From: an uncultured Barnesiella sp.
GTDB taxonomy: Bacteria > Bacteroidota > Bacteroidia > Bacteroidales > Barnesiellaceae
Reading direction: 5' to 3'
NCBI GenBank assembly: GCA_944320995.1
Contig: CALUJQ010000017.1
Coordinates: forward strand, 1 to 59,860
Length of the DNA stretch: 59,860 bases
Shown piece after piece: positions 45,018-55,528 of this stretch. The position numbers and the translations under genes were made by a program. The notes below the pieces were generated by a model. That model did no database searches. It saw only the letters and a list, made by a program, of their open reading frames with translations, and had not been told where the DNA came from. How positions within the stretch are numbered: the stretch's first letter is position 1; the number at the start of each line of letters is the position of its first letter.

Positions 45018-46430
45018 TTAATATCCCGGGTTCTGTTCTAAATTCCCGTTCTTAATAATTTCGGTCTCAGGAATAGGACAAAGATTATGTCGTTCATCGA
45101 TATATTCATCGCCTCTGGAATTGATTTCTTTGCTGATTCTTTTTACCGTTTCCACAAGAATGCCCCAACGGACCAAATCAAATCGGCGATGACCTTCGTA
45201 GCACAATTCACGGGCTCGCTCGTCTTGAATAAAAGATTTGAATTTCTCGTAATCATAATTCTCTATTTCATCGACACCAGCACGAACACGTACCTTATTG
45301 ATGGCATCGTAAGCCTCTTGGGTAGGCCCATGTTTCCATTCATTCAGCGATTCGGCATACATGAGCAGGACATCGGCATACCTATAAACCGGGAAATTCA
45401 GGCCATCATGATCGAGCATTTGGTTTCCGGTGCGGTCCCAATACTTGATAATTGCGATCCGACTATCCTTGAAAGCTTGATTACGCCACGTTTTGGCCAA
45501 ATTATGTTCCAACCGGTAGTCCCATTCGTCATATTTGTCGTAAAATGAAGCCGGCGCCGAACAACCGCCAAGGCCGTTAAACTTATCCCACTCATCTTTA
45601 CTGGGTCCTAAATACCACAACATACGAGCCGAGAACTCGGTGTAATTGCCATCGAACTGTACAGAGAAAATATGCTCTTTCTGGTTTTCATATTTTTCTG
45701 AAAAAACATCACTATACTGGTCAAACAAATCATACTTATTCAAATTGATAATCGCTTGGCAGGTTTTTGCCGCATTCTCCCATTGCTCTTGCCACATGTA
45801 CACTTTGGCCTGCAACATCAGAGCGGCACCTTTGCTCACCCGAGCAACCACCGCGGGATCCTTATCCAAAATTTCGGCAGCATCACCAGCCTCCGAAATT
45901 ATAAACTCGGCCAACTCCTCGCGAGTGCAGCGTTTCACATTGGTGACCTCGTCAAGAGAGGTAATTTCGTCTTTCAATAAAGGCACTCCACCCCAATAGG
46001 TGAGAGCATGATAATAATAAAACGCTCTTAAAAACCGGGCCTCGGCCAACAGCTTATTCTTTACACTCTCTTCAAAAGTCGATTTCATGAGGCGAGTAAT
46101 CGTTACGTTACATGCACAAATAGCCTGATACGTAGTAAGCCACCAGTCGCTCCACCGATTCTCCCCTGTTGTCCACTGATAATCGGCCGAGCCGCCTCCG
46201 CTTCCAGAAATGTCGGTCCCTTCAAAGGCAAAAACCCATCGTTCTTGCCAATAATAACCTGTTCCATACAAAAAGCTATAGCACCCGACAACTGCCGCAT
46301 CGGCTCCTTCTTCTGTATTAAAAAGGTTATCCACACTCAGTTGCGAAATAGGCTCTTTATCCAGCATATCGGTGCATGAAGCCGTTGTTATTATCAATAC
46401 GCACAAAGCTGCTATTCTTAGTTTTCTCAT
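45018..46430 (-). CDS. SusD/RagB family glycan-binding lipoprotein
   Basis: A 470-residue SusD homologue, lipidated at Cys19 in TTASCTDML. SusD features: QLSVDNLFNTEEGADAAVVG near the start, LLAEARFLRAFYYYHALTYWGGVPL, FPVYRYADVLLMYAESLNEW, and the ending LCPIPETEIIKNGNLEQNPGY. It pairs with the SusC encoded 10 bases upstream. Sugar specificity is inferred from the neighbouring hexosaminidase, GH18 and fucosidase genes. Confidence 0.95.
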   Translation of the reverse strand: MRKLRIAALCVLIITTASCTDMLDKEPISQLSVDNLFNTEEGADAAVVGCYSFLYGTGYYWQERWVFAFEGTDISGSGGGSADYQWTTGENRWSDWWLTTYQAICACNVTITRLMKSTFEESVKNKLLAEARFLRAFYYYHALTYWGGVPLLKDEITSLDEVTNVKRCTREELAEFIISEAGDAAEILDKDPAVVARVSKGAALMLQAKVYMWQEQWENAAKTCQAIINLNKYDLFDQYSDVFSEKYENQKEHIFSVQFDGNYTEFSARMLWYLGPSKDEWDKFNGLGGCSAPASFYDKYDEWDYRLEHNLAKTWRNQAFKDSRIAIIKYWDRTGNQMLDHDGLNFPVYRYADVLLMYAESLNEWKHGPTQEAYDAINKVRVRAGVDEIENYDYEKFKSFIQDERARELCYEGHRRFDLVRWGILVETVKRISKEINSRGDEYIDERHNLCPIPETEIIKNGNLEQNPGY

Positions 46431-46440
46431 AATTGCTTTT

Positions 46441-49400
46441 TTATAGAGTCAATTTTATACCAAAAGTAAACGTTCTCGCCGATGGATACGCCGTGAAGTC
46501 CATTCCCCGAAGGACATTGGCCGAATATACGTCATACCCGCCTTCTGCTCCCGTATTCACTTCTGGATCATATCCTTTGTATGATGTAAAAGTGAAAAGA
46601 TTGGTCCCTATCACATAGCATTGCAATCCCGAAAGGACCTTGTTTTTTCGCCATTTTTTCACGGGGAAATCATAATACAGGCTGACGGTCTTTATTTTCA
46701 AATGCGATCCGTCATGAACCATATAGGTCGAGGGTTGATATTCATCATTGGAGTAGAGTTTCGGATACTTGGCGTCGGGATTGTCCAGCGACCAGAAATC
46801 TTTAACCCGCTTATATTGATTGACAAAACGAGGATCGACAGTCGCATACAAGAAGTCTCCACCCGACAAAATATCATTCCCGAAAGTCCCTTGAAGGAAG
46901 ATACTCAATGTGAAGTTTTTATATGTAAATGTATTATTCAATCCACCAAAAAAATCGGGATTAGGATCTCCTATCGTCGTCTGGTCCTCTATCGTAATTA
47001 CGCCGTCGTTATTTATATCGCGATAAATTTTCTGCCCGAGCGATGCGTTAGGTTCATTGCCGGCTTCAATTTGTTCTCGTGTACGGTAAATACCGTCCAT
47101 GATATAGCCATAAAACGCACCTACCGGCTCACCTACTTTTAACCATGAATAGGGATGAGTACCCAATCCGGGACGGAATGTATATTCAAAATCCTTGTCC
47201 GGTCCCAAGGCGACTACTTTATTCTTATTTCTCGAAATATTGAACTCGGTTGTCCATGTAAAATCTTTTGCTACGATATTGGTACTGCGTATCATCAATT
47301 CGACTCCTTTATTCGAAATCTTACCCACATTCATAAATCCATTTTTGAATCCCGATGTATATGGGAACTCCACATCCAATAAAAGGTCTTTCGTATTTTT
47401 TATATAGGCATCGAACTCTATATTCAAACGCGATTTGAAAAAAGAGGCTTCGATACCCAAATCAAGTTGAGAGGTCGTTTCCCACTTCAATTTATCATTC
47501 CCCAACCGATCGGGAATGTATCCTATTTGCGGGACTCCGGTCAATATTACATTTTGCTGCTTCATCAATGGTAAAGTTTGGTAAAGTGCGATGTCTTGAT
47601 TTCCAGAGAGTCCATAACTGGCCCTTATTTTCAAGTTGTCAAGGTTCGAGAAGTTCTTCATAAACCTTTCCTCCGAAAGTCGCCAAGCTACTGCTACCGA
47701 AGGGAAAAATGCAAAACGGTTATCTTTCCCCAAACGAGATGAGCCATCATATCGTCCGGTAAGCGTCAATAAATACCGGTCGTATGCCGAATAATTGACA
47801 CGCCCCAAATAGGAGATAATAGCCCATTCCGAAGCCGAACTGCCTATTTGTCGAGTCAAGGTCTCGGAGTCAGAAAGATTATTCCACCCCAACAAATCGC
47901 TCGTAAAATTTTTCCCATACAAGCTAAGGCCTTCACTTCTTGAAGTTTGCAAAGTATATCCGCCCAACACCGTCAAATGATGGCCTTTCGCCACCTCCTT
48001 CATGTAGTTCACCGTGTTCTCCCACAGAATAGAATAACTCTCTCCTTGATTGATCCATGCCTCGCCTTTAATCTTGTTTTGTATCATGGTCGGCAACGTA
48101 CTGGGTTTATATTCGCTCGTTTTATTATGACCTACATTCAGGCCTAAAAACGTTTTGAATTTCAGACCTTTTATAGCCTCCCAGTCGGCAAATATACCGG
48201 CATATACACTCGAAGCCTTCTCTTGTTTTTCGCGCTCGTTAAGTTGTGCTACGACATGATCGATCTTATTACTTACAACACGCGAGGGACTATCCGAAAC
48301 ATAAGAGCCATCTTCATTATAAATACCCATCGTGGGAGGAATTGCCAAAGCCGAACTTTGATAGTCAAAACCTCCTAAGCTCACTAAATTGGGTTCCTGC
48401 TCCGAATAAGAGAACTGGAAATTGGCCCCGATATTGATATTTTTTCGTATTTCTCTATCGAGATTAAGACGGGTTTGATAACGCCTGATGCCCGATTTTT
48501 TAATAACGCCCTCTTGGTCAAACATACTTACCGATAAATAATACCGGCTATCTTTGCTTCCACCCGAAGCCGATATTTGATAGTTTTGAATAAATGCCAT
48601 GCGCAATATTTCATCTTGCCAATCGGTCCCCGCACCATATATACTCGGATTGTCAATCGACGGTTCTTGGTTGACAGAGACATCTTGCTGATTCAACATC
48701 TCGGCATACTCTCGGGCATTCATCATCTCCAATCGCTTGGCTATGTGCTGAACTCCGACATAGGCATTAACCGCAATATTATTACGGCCCTCGGTCCCTC
48801 GCTTCGTCGTTACGATGATGACACCATTTGCACCTCTCGAACCATATATCGAAGTCGCTGCGGCATCTTTCAATACCTCTATCGATTCTATATCGTTCGG
48901 ATCAATCAGATTCAAATCTCCGGCACCTATAAACCCATCGATAACGTAGAGAGGTTCATTACTGGCCGATATCGAATTACCTCCACGAATAAGTATATTG
49001 GTAGCCGCACCGGGCTCTCCCGACGTATTGGTAATGTGAACGCCCGATACTTTTCCCGTCAAAGCCTGATCCAGCCGGACTGTTGGCGCATTGGTAATAT
49101 CCTCTCCTCCAATTCGGGCCACAGAGCCCGTAAGATCGCTCTTCCGCATCACACCATATCCGACAGCGACCACTTCATTGAGCATATGGCTATCCTCTTC
49201 CATGGTTACGGCAATAAAGTTGCGGCCTTTTATAGGAACCAATTCTTGCTTATATCCTACATACGTAAATTGCAATGTTTCATTCTTATTATCTACTCGA
49301 ATCGAAAAATTACCGTCGATATCGGTAACAGTACCCTGTTTCCCTCCTTTCACAAATACGGTTACTCCTATGAGAGGCTCACCCTTGCTATTTGTCACTC

Positions 49401-49755
49401 GTCCTTTCATCGGGGCCGACTTCACACCGTCCCGAGTGACAACTATCGATTTGGATTGAATAGAAAAGGTTAATCCCTTCGCATCTAATACCGTTTTAAG
49501 AATCTCCGAAAGGCGTTTATTCTGAACTTGCAAAGTCACGTCTGGATTCTTATCCAATATACCTTCCCGATAAGAGAACGTATAGTCGGTTTTTCGCTGT
49601 ATCTCATCAAAGAACTGCTTTATCGTGACTTTATTCAAGTCAATCGACAAATAAACATCTTGTGCATTTGTATAAAAAAAGGCTCCGTTCAATAAAAATA
49701 AAAGTAGAGCTATACGCAACAATCCAAAATTACATCTTTGTTTAGTGTGTTTCAT
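46441..49755 (-). CDS. SusC/RagA TonB-dependent transporter with STN signalling domain
   Basis: A 1104-residue outer-membrane transporter. After the signal peptide (about 1-31) it has an STN domain (VTIKQFFDEIQRKTDYTFSY, about 34-103), then the carboxypeptidase-D-like domain (GRVTNSKGEPLIGVTVFVKG), the plug with VAVGYGVMRKSDLTGSV and VLKDAAATSIYGSRGANGV, and the barrel ending in FGIKLTL. The STN domain is the part that contacts a FecR-type anti-sigma factor, and a FecR/ECF pair is encoded upstream, so import and gene control are probably linked. It begins 123 bases after the GH20 stop; no clear separate promoter is seen there. Confidence 0.96.
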   Translation of the reverse strand: MKHTKQRCNFGLLRIALLLFLLNGAFFYTNAQDVYLSIDLNKVTIKQFFDEIQRKTDYTFSYREGILDKNPDVTLQVQNKRLSEILKTVLDAKGLTFSIQSKSIVVTRDGVKSAPMKGRVTNSKGEPLIGVTVFVKGGKQGTVTDIDGNFSIRVDNKNETLQFTYVGYKQELVPIKGRNFIAVTMEEDSHMLNEVVAVGYGVMRKSDLTGSVARIGGEDITNAPTVRLDQALTGKVSGVHITNTSGEPGAATNILIRGGNSISASNEPLYVIDGFIGAGDLNLIDPNDIESIEVLKDAAATSIYGSRGANGVIIVTTKRGTEGRNNIAVNAYVGVQHIAKRLEMMNAREYAEMLNQQDVSVNQEPSIDNPSIYGAGTDWQDEILRMAFIQNYQISASGGSKDSRYYLSVSMFDQEGVIKKSGIRRYQTRLNLDREIRKNINIGANFQFSYSEQEPNLVSLGGFDYQSSALAIPPTMGIYNEDGSYVSDSPSRVVSNKIDHVVAQLNEREKQEKASSVYAGIFADWEAIKGLKFKTFLGLNVGHNKTSEYKPSTLPTMIQNKIKGEAWINQGESYSILWENTVNYMKEVAKGHHLTVLGGYTLQTSRSEGLSLYGKNFTSDLLGWNNLSDSETLTRQIGSSASEWAIISYLGRVNYSAYDRYLLTLTGRYDGSSRLGKDNRFAFFPSVAVAWRLSEERFMKNFSNLDNLKIRASYGLSGNQDIALYQTLPLMKQQNVILTGVPQIGYIPDRLGNDKLKWETTSQLDLGIEASFFKSRLNIEFDAYIKNTKDLLLDVEFPYTSGFKNGFMNVGKISNKGVELMIRSTNIVAKDFTWTTEFNISRNKNKVVALGPDKDFEYTFRPGLGTHPYSWLKVGEPVGAFYGYIMDGIYRTREQIEAGNEPNASLGQKIYRDINNDGVITIEDQTTIGDPNPDFFGGLNNTFTYKNFTLSIFLQGTFGNDILSGGDFLYATVDPRFVNQYKRVKDFWSLDNPDAKYPKLYSNDEYQPSTYMVHDGSHLKIKTVSLYYDFPVKKWRKNKVLSGLQCYVIGTNLFTFTSYKGYDPEVNTGAEGGYDVYSANVLRGMDFTAYPSARTFTFGIKLTL

Positions 49756-49878
49756 TGGTATAAAGCAAATTAGTTTACATCTTCAAATTACAATCTCGGT
49801 TTCTGTCTTTGCCATTCAAATAATAATACACTCTAAATTTCATTTTGTAACATCATCATTTATATGTTTTACAACACT

Positions 49879-51756
49879 TTATTTCTTATCTTCCACTCGT
49901 CTACGCAACTCGTCGATGGTAAGACTTATCTGTTTACCTTTTTGTTGTAACCCTTTATAAGTAACCACTTTGAGCATAGAGGCATCTTTAGGTACAGAAA
50001 GGGTACTGGTATATAAATTGGAATAAAGATCGGGGGTGGTATTATCAAATGAATAGAATATATCCAAACCATCTACCTCTGTGCTCAACTCTATCTTTAA
50101 CTCTCCGTCATCGATAAACGGATTTACGATGGGATCATACATGCTACGTGCATAATTAATTCCCAATCGGTCGAAATATATGAACTGTTTTTCTACCCGC
50201 TGAATAAAAAATTCCCAATTTTTAGTATGACTTTCGTTCCATAATGTTTCTGAAATCGCAAAAGCCCGAGGCCATGTCATATATTCTGCTTGACGATAGT
50301 GCGGCACCGACTCAGTCCACAAATTGCCCTGTCCGCCTATAATAAAAGTTGAGTCAACATCATCTGGAACAATCGGGAATTTATAGCAATCCTGCAACCG
50401 CAACATAGAATAGGTATTAGGCTCGACGGCCGGATCGCCTTGATACAAATCGAGATAACAATACTCAAACGGCGTCATAATCACATGATGCCCCTGTCGA
50501 ATTGCTTCTATCCCTCCTTTCGTTCCTCTCCAAGACATTACAATGGCATCAGGAGCTAAACCGCCTTCGAGAATCTCGTCCCAACCAATTACTTTTTTCC
50601 CTCTTTTTTGTAAAAAAGATGAGACTCTTCTTATAAAATAACTTTGTAACTCGTCGGTATTGTGCAGATTTTCAGTCAAGATGCGTTTTCGACAATCGGG
50701 ACATCGCTCCCAAAATCCCTTATAACATTCATCACCTCCGATATGTATATAGGTAGATGGGAACAACGATGCTATTTCATTGAAGACCGAATCGAGCAAG
50801 GCAAATGTCTTTTCTTTCCCGGCACACAGGGAGTTCTCTTCCTTGGTATAAAACGTATTTCCCACATTGACGCTAAATGGGCCACCCGAACACGACACCT
50901 CGGGATATGCGGCAAGAAAAGCCATACTATGGCCGGGTATGTCAATCTCGGGAACTACCGTGATAAATCGGGTTTGAGCATACTCCACGATTTCTCGTAT
51001 ATCGTCTTGTGTATAGAAACCACCATATGAAAGGGAATCTGATTCGGACTGAGGAGTTCTCTCCCACCAATTCCCTACACGCGGGGCCCTCCATGCTCCC
51101 ACCGACGTAAGACGCGGTAATGATTTTATCTCTACACGCCACCCTTGATCGTCGGTCAAATGCCAATGAAAGACATTATATTTATATTCTGCCATCAAAT
51201 CGATATACCGCATCACTTCCTGTTTTGTGAAGAAGTGGCGGCTAACGTCAAGCATCAATCCTCTCCATGCAAAACGAGGTTTGTCGCGAATCTCTATACA
51301 TCCTATCTCCCACAATGATTTTTGCTTCGATTTCCGTACCGTATTCAACGGGATTAATTGCAGAAGCGATTGTATCCCGTTAAAGACTCCATGATACGTA
51401 TTTGCCTCGATTTCTATTTTATCCGAAGCCACACTAATATGATAACCCTCCGAGCCCAATGTGGAATCTTGGGTAAGGTCAAAACGTATTTTGCCCGATG
51501 GTTTGACGGGTAACCTATATCCTGTCAAACGAACAAACTTGGTATTAAAATATTCTGCAAGCGCAACCATATCGGAATCTGCAACCTCAATACCTATCGC
51601 CGTGTGCTCGTCTATATCGAAATCTCCGGGTTTCAACTGGTAATAATTGGGTAAAGGGATGATACGTATCAACTCATCTTTTATATTCTCTCTTACGGTA
51701 CAACCACAAAAAAGAATTGAGAAAATCAACAGGAGCAAAATCTTCTGTCTATCCAT
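49879..51756 (-). CDS. GH20 beta-N-acetylhexosaminidase lipoprotein
   Basis: A 625-residue lipoprotein (Cys19 in LFCGC). An N-terminal GH20b-type alpha/beta domain (about 30-155) precedes the barrel (about 160-500) with RGLMLDVSRHF, FHWHLTDDQGWRVEIKSLP, EIDIPGHS and the catalytic Asp342-Glu343 in HIGGDECY. The C-terminus (about 540-610) resembles a chitobiase/CBM-like cap found in Bacteroides enzymes. It removes terminal GlcNAc or GalNAc with substrate-assisted catalysis. It lies 7 bases after the DUF4838 gene. Confidence 0.94.
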   Translation of the reverse strand: MDRQKILLLLIFSILFCGCTVRENIKDELIRIIPLPNYYQLKPGDFDIDEHTAIGIEVADSDMVALAEYFNTKFVRLTGYRLPVKPSGKIRFDLTQDSTLGSEGYHISVASDKIEIEANTYHGVFNGIQSLLQLIPLNTVRKSKQKSLWEIGCIEIRDKPRFAWRGLMLDVSRHFFTKQEVMRYIDLMAEYKYNVFHWHLTDDQGWRVEIKSLPRLTSVGAWRAPRVGNWWERTPQSESDSLSYGGFYTQDDIREIVEYAQTRFITVVPEIDIPGHSMAFLAAYPEVSCSGGPFSVNVGNTFYTKEENSLCAGKEKTFALLDSVFNEIASLFPSTYIHIGGDECYKGFWERCPDCRKRILTENLHNTDELQSYFIRRVSSFLQKRGKKVIGWDEILEGGLAPDAIVMSWRGTKGGIEAIRQGHHVIMTPFEYCYLDLYQGDPAVEPNTYSMLRLQDCYKFPIVPDDVDSTFIIGGQGNLWTESVPHYRQAEYMTWPRAFAISETLWNESHTKNWEFFIQRVEKQFIYFDRLGINYARSMYDPIVNPFIDDGELKIELSTEVDGLDIFYSFDNTTPDLYSNLYTSTLSVPKDASMLKVVTYKGLQQKGKQISLTIDELRRRVEDKK

Positions 51757-51763
51757 ATGCGAC

Positions 51764-53650
51764 TCATTTTTGTGTGTTCAACAAATATTTTTCTTTCCCG
51801 ACTTTCATATACTCCCAAACGCCATTATACCACGACTCGACCCTCGCCTTTTCGGCAGAATCAGATGAATCAGAAACCGCGGCCAAAGCGGCATCCATAT
51901 ACCCGCCTAATTCATTCATTACAGAATCGGTACCCAAATATCGCCACGCCAATTCTTCGGTTTGATGAAACTGAGCGTCACGTGTTTGAATCTCCTCCGG
52001 ATAATTGGCCGGATTTGTATAAACAGCTTCTATTTTGTTGTAAAAGTCTTGCATCGGATGCGATGCTTTCCCAAAATAGGTGTCGAAAAATTCATTGACC
52101 AACTTATCTACATCTAAGCTGCTATCGTCATATAACCTCATGGTCACGTAGAAATCCAGTTGTTCTCCGATTCCACACAGAAAGATACCTCTTATACCAT
52201 CTTGTACGTACATCTTTATCTGTTCGGACAACGGGTGTACACTGAATCCCGGAAATACGTTGAAATCTTGAATGAGTCCTCGTTCGGTCGGGAAACACAA
52301 GTAATTCCACAAATAAACAGGTCGTCCGCTCTCTTTACTCTCCGCTATCCAGTCTTTATAAATATCCATTTCGTTTTCCTTCATTTTAGGGGCCCAATAA
52401 TTCCGAGGATGAAGGCAAAGTGCCACCGAGATATTCTTTTCCAACGCTATGTCTTTAGGACGGTAGGCATATACATGATAGGCCAATGCGGCTATTTTTT
52501 TATCGGGGTGAGTCTTTTTTACTTCTTTGCCAACACAATTGACAAAGTTCCACAGATAATGAGTTGCCGTACCACAATTAAAATGTTCGCCCCGAATATT
52601 ATTGGCATCGACTGCCAATTGCTTCTTGCATTCGGCACATTGGCACCAATTCGCATTATCCAAGGGTACTACGGCAAAATAATCGCCCAATGCTATTTGG
52701 TTTCCTTTTAGCGGTTTCCCATCAAAATAATCCCGTGCATCTTGAGCAACTTGTTGAATAAACGCTTGATTGGCATAACAAAATTGGCGTTCATGTGCAC
52801 CACCTGTACGACCATACGCAAAGTATTCGGGTCGATACATTTCAAATAGTTCGGGATTTTCAGGATTCTTTTTCAAAAAACGATCTTGATATGTCGTAAA
52901 TGAATGATTAGCCGCCCATTTTTCACCGCCAAACTTGATTCTTCTCAAAAAGAGTTGTGTCATCTCTGTAGAAGGAGAGAAATATTGGTCTTTCATCATG
53001 GGCCAGTCAAAGCAATAGGTTCCTACCCGATACTTCAAATCGGGGGAACGTCGTTGTTCCGAAACGGGGTATCGAGGATTTGAACACTCCGGAATAATTA
53101 CATTCAAGGGATGCGGTCCATAAAAACGAATGCCCACATATTTTTCGAGGAAATCGTATACGGCATAGCAACTCCCTTGTGCATCGTATATCGACGGGAG
53201 TGTCAGTTCGACATGATTGACCGAATCGCCAACCGAATGCGAATAATTTATCTTTAACCTGTCTTTTGCCGGCGTAATGCCATTGTTGTCACGACCTCCA
53301 TCACAACCTTGGTTTTCATCTTGCCCCATAAGTACAATCTTGTCGGGCAAAATCCTTATGAGATACTCTTGCGGGGCCAATTGTATCGTATCGAACTCCG
53401 ATGTGTATAGGCTCTTGCCTACACAAAACAGTTTCGCCGGCTCCGTTGGGACCGTATTGACGATGGGCAACTCGATACCCGAAGATTTTTGGATAAAATA
53501 TTGAAGTTCATGAGCTGCCAAAATTACAGCATCAGAGGGGTCTTTGTCAATGACGATGAACGTATTCCCTTCGTCAATCACAAAATTTTGAGACGAGCTA
53601 CATGCCGAAACAAATAAGATACCTATTATATACAATAATCGTGTCTTCAT
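51764..53650 (-). CDS. DUF4838 domain lipoprotein (putative glycoside hydrolase)
   Basis: A 628-residue lipoprotein (Cys17 in FVSACSSS). An N-terminal alpha/beta domain (DPSDAVILAAHELQYFIQKSSGIELPI) resembles the N-terminal domains of GH20 and GH67 enzymes. The DUF4838 core runs from about 235 to 520 with GDYFAVVPLDNANWCQCAECK, LAYHVYAYRPKDIAL and GIRGIFLCGIGEQLDFYVTMRL. Proteins of this family are common in host-glycan PULs; the reaction is not established to my knowledge. First gene after the promoter at 53802-53831 and probably the head of the PUL operon. Confidence 0.85.
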   Translation of the reverse strand: MKTRLLYIIGILFVSACSSSQNFVIDEGNTFIVIDKDPSDAVILAAHELQYFIQKSSGIELPIVNTVPTEPAKLFCVGKSLYTSEFDTIQLAPQEYLIRILPDKIVLMGQDENQGCDGGRDNNGITPAKDRLKINYSHSVGDSVNHVELTLPSIYDAQGSCYAVYDFLEKYVGIRFYGPHPLNVIIPECSNPRYPVSEQRRSPDLKYRVGTYCFDWPMMKDQYFSPSTEMTQLFLRRIKFGGEKWAANHSFTTYQDRFLKKNPENPELFEMYRPEYFAYGRTGGAHERQFCYANQAFIQQVAQDARDYFDGKPLKGNQIALGDYFAVVPLDNANWCQCAECKKQLAVDANNIRGEHFNCGTATHYLWNFVNCVGKEVKKTHPDKKIAALAYHVYAYRPKDIALEKNISVALCLHPRNYWAPKMKENEMDIYKDWIAESKESGRPVYLWNYLCFPTERGLIQDFNVFPGFSVHPLSEQIKMYVQDGIRGIFLCGIGEQLDFYVTMRLYDDSSLDVDKLVNEFFDTYFGKASHPMQDFYNKIEAVYTNPANYPEEIQTRDAQFHQTEELAWRYLGTDSVMNELGGYMDAALAAVSDSSDSAEKARVESWYNGVWEYMKVGKEKYLLNTQK

Positions 53651-53801
53651 AATTTATCTTTTAAAAACTGGGGAAAATCTTTCAAGTATATCCTACATAA
53701 ACTTATAGCAAGGGTTTACCCACGCGGCAAAGAGTGCAGGAAAACAATAATAATCAATAGATTAAGAACAATAAAATTACACTTAAAAATGGCAAAACAG
53801 A

Positions 53802-53831
53802 CAAAGCTAACGCTTAGGCTCGTAGAAACAA
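53802..53831 (-). promoter_or_regulatory. Promoter of the host-glycan PUL
   Basis: On the minus strand TTG (53829-53831), a 19-base spacer and TAGCTTTG (53802-53809) form a complete Bacteroidales promoter. Transcription would start near 53795, about 145 bases before the DUF4838 start. It lies between fecR and the first PUL enzyme gene, so structural genes need not depend on read-through from the sigma/anti-sigma operon. Confidence 0.65.
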
Positions 53832-53869
53832 GCCATAACAAGTATTCTTCATAAGCATTATTTAAATTA

Positions 53870-54841
53870 TTAAATTATATATATATTGTTTTGTTCGATT
53901 TTATACTTCAAGTTATAATGCATACGCAAGATATTCATCATCTCTTGTATGGTCAGATCTTCAAACTTTCCTGTAAACTGGTCATGAATAATATTGTTCT
54001 TGTCGTAATGGATTGTGACTCCATACCAACGCTCTATTTTCTGGAAAACATTTTCGAGAGATTCGGCCTTAAACATCAATATACCATCTTTCCAAGCCAA
54101 TTCATACTCTTTATCCGTAAGTAGTATATCTCCTTTCTTCTCATTTTTGGAATATACATATTTCTGTGAAGGAGTCAAGTAGATGGGATGTTCCCGATTT
54201 TCATTTAATGTAAGTTTCACCTTACCTTCTACCAAAGCAGTTTCTACTGTTTCCTCATCGTCATAGACCGAAACATTAAACGATGTACCAAGTACCTCTA
54301 CATCAAAAACCGATGTTTTAACAATAAAGGGTTTGTCCTTATTGGGCATGACTTCAAAAAAAGCCTCCCCTTCCAGATTTACGACCCGTATATTTTTATT
54401 AAAATCCGAACTGTACGACAATTTAGAGCCGCTATTCAGATGCACACAAGTCCCATCGGGCAAGGTAAACTCGGCCTTTTGACCATTTTGGGAGACAATT
54501 GCATTCTGTATCTGTTTATATTCATCGGCCTGAAAGTAAAAATATAAGGTTGAGAATGCAAGTATGGGGAACAACAGAGCTGCGGCAATAGCCGCAACCT
54601 TTTGTAAACGCTTGCGGAAATAATCTTTCTTAATCTGCCGCCATGTCTTCTCCCGAAGATTCTCTTTTATTTCGGGCGACAGGGTGTAAACAGTCGTATC
54701 TTTATCGCAATACTCATCTATCATTTTGAGTATTTTTTCATCTTCACCGTCTAAAAACATCTGCTTGAGCGAACGATATTCTTCTTCACTAATCGAACCT
54801 TGACTATATTTTTCAAGTATGTTTTTTTCGTTTTCTTTCAT
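53870..54841 (-). CDS. FecR family anti-sigma factor
   Basis: A 323-residue inner-membrane protein. A short cytoplasmic N-terminal part (residues 1-80) would hold the sigma factor; one membrane segment is at about 82-102; the periplasmic part has the FecR domain (GQKAEFTLPDGTCVHLNSGS, VNLEGEAFFEVMPNKDKPFIV, about 115-215) and a C-terminal DUF4974 domain (LENVFQKIERWYGVTIHYDK). It should receive the signal from the STN domain of the SusC in this PUL and release the sigma factor encoded just upstream. I used ATG 54841; a TTG at 54853 would add four residues. Confidence 0.93.
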   Translation of the reverse strand: MKENEKNILEKYSQGSISEEEYRSLKQMFLDGEDEKILKMIDEYCDKDTTVYTLSPEIKENLREKTWRQIKKDYFRKRLQKVAAIAAALLFPILAFSTLYFYFQADEYKQIQNAIVSQNGQKAEFTLPDGTCVHLNSGSKLSYSSDFNKNIRVVNLEGEAFFEVMPNKDKPFIVKTSVFDVEVLGTSFNVSVYDDEETVETALVEGKVKLTLNENREHPIYLTPSQKYVYSKNEKKGDILLTDKEYELAWKDGILMFKAESLENVFQKIERWYGVTIHYDKNNIIHDQFTGKFEDLTIQEMMNILRMHYNLKYKIEQNNIYII

Positions 54842-54930
54842 ATCAGATATCAACGCTGTTTATAGGTAATACAAAAAAAGAATTTTCATGTAACATACAG
54901 GCCCAAACATATTAACATTATTTAATAGAA

Positions 54931-55500
54931 TCAACCAATCCACGCATATAGAACTAAATACAGCCCTATTTTTATGAGTTCTTCTTTCATTACCTTGAGG
55001 GCACAACTCAACTGATTTCTTACCGATTGTTCCGATATGTTCAATAGAGCCGCAATTTCTTGATTAGAGAGGTTTTTCTCTTTGCTCATTTCAAAGATCT
55101 CTTTTTGCCGCGGAGTCAATTTCTGTTTAGCCCAAATGATTTTTTCATTAAGTTCTTTATATGCAACATCATTCTCAACCATATTCTCGGCATAAGGGGC
55201 ACTGTCGAGTTGCGCAGCATACTCGTCATACGAATACAATAAAATTTGTCTTCTAAGACTGTTTAGGAATTTATTCTTTGCAATGGTAAAGAGCAGCGAA
55301 TGAAACGACGAATCTGGCGATAAGTGTTCTCGTATCTGCCAAACTTTCAAAAACACCTCTTGCACTATCTCTTCGGCCATATCGGAAGAGTGTGTAAGAT
55401 TATATGCAAATCCATACAAACGACTCGCATAAAGATCATACAATTTGTTAAAATCGGAATATGACCCTTTTTGCAAATTTCTTATATAATCTTCATTCAT
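54931..55500 (-). CDS. ECF-type RNA polymerase sigma factor
   Basis: A 189-residue sigma-70 family factor with only regions 2 and 4. Region 2 has LYDLYASRLYGFAYNLTHSS and AEEIVQEVFLKVW; region 4 has LTPRQKEIFEMSKEKNLSNQ and IAALLNISEQSVRNQLSCAL as the helix-turn-helix. This is the Bacteroidales ECF group paired with FecR-like anti-sigma factors next to SusC/SusD loci. It lies 89 bases before fecR. It has its own promoter at 55529-55558. Confidence 0.94.
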   Translation of the reverse strand: MNEDYIRNLQKGSYSDFNKLYDLYASRLYGFAYNLTHSSDMAEEIVQEVFLKVWQIREHLSPDSSFHSLLFTIAKNKFLNSLRRQILLYSYDEYAAQLDSAPYAENMVENDVAYKELNEKIIWAKQKLTPRQKEIFEMSKEKNLSNQEIAALLNISEQSVRNQLSCALKVMKEELIKIGLYLVLYAWIG

Positions 55501-55528
55501 CTTGTCTCTTCATGCTGACAAATCGGAA

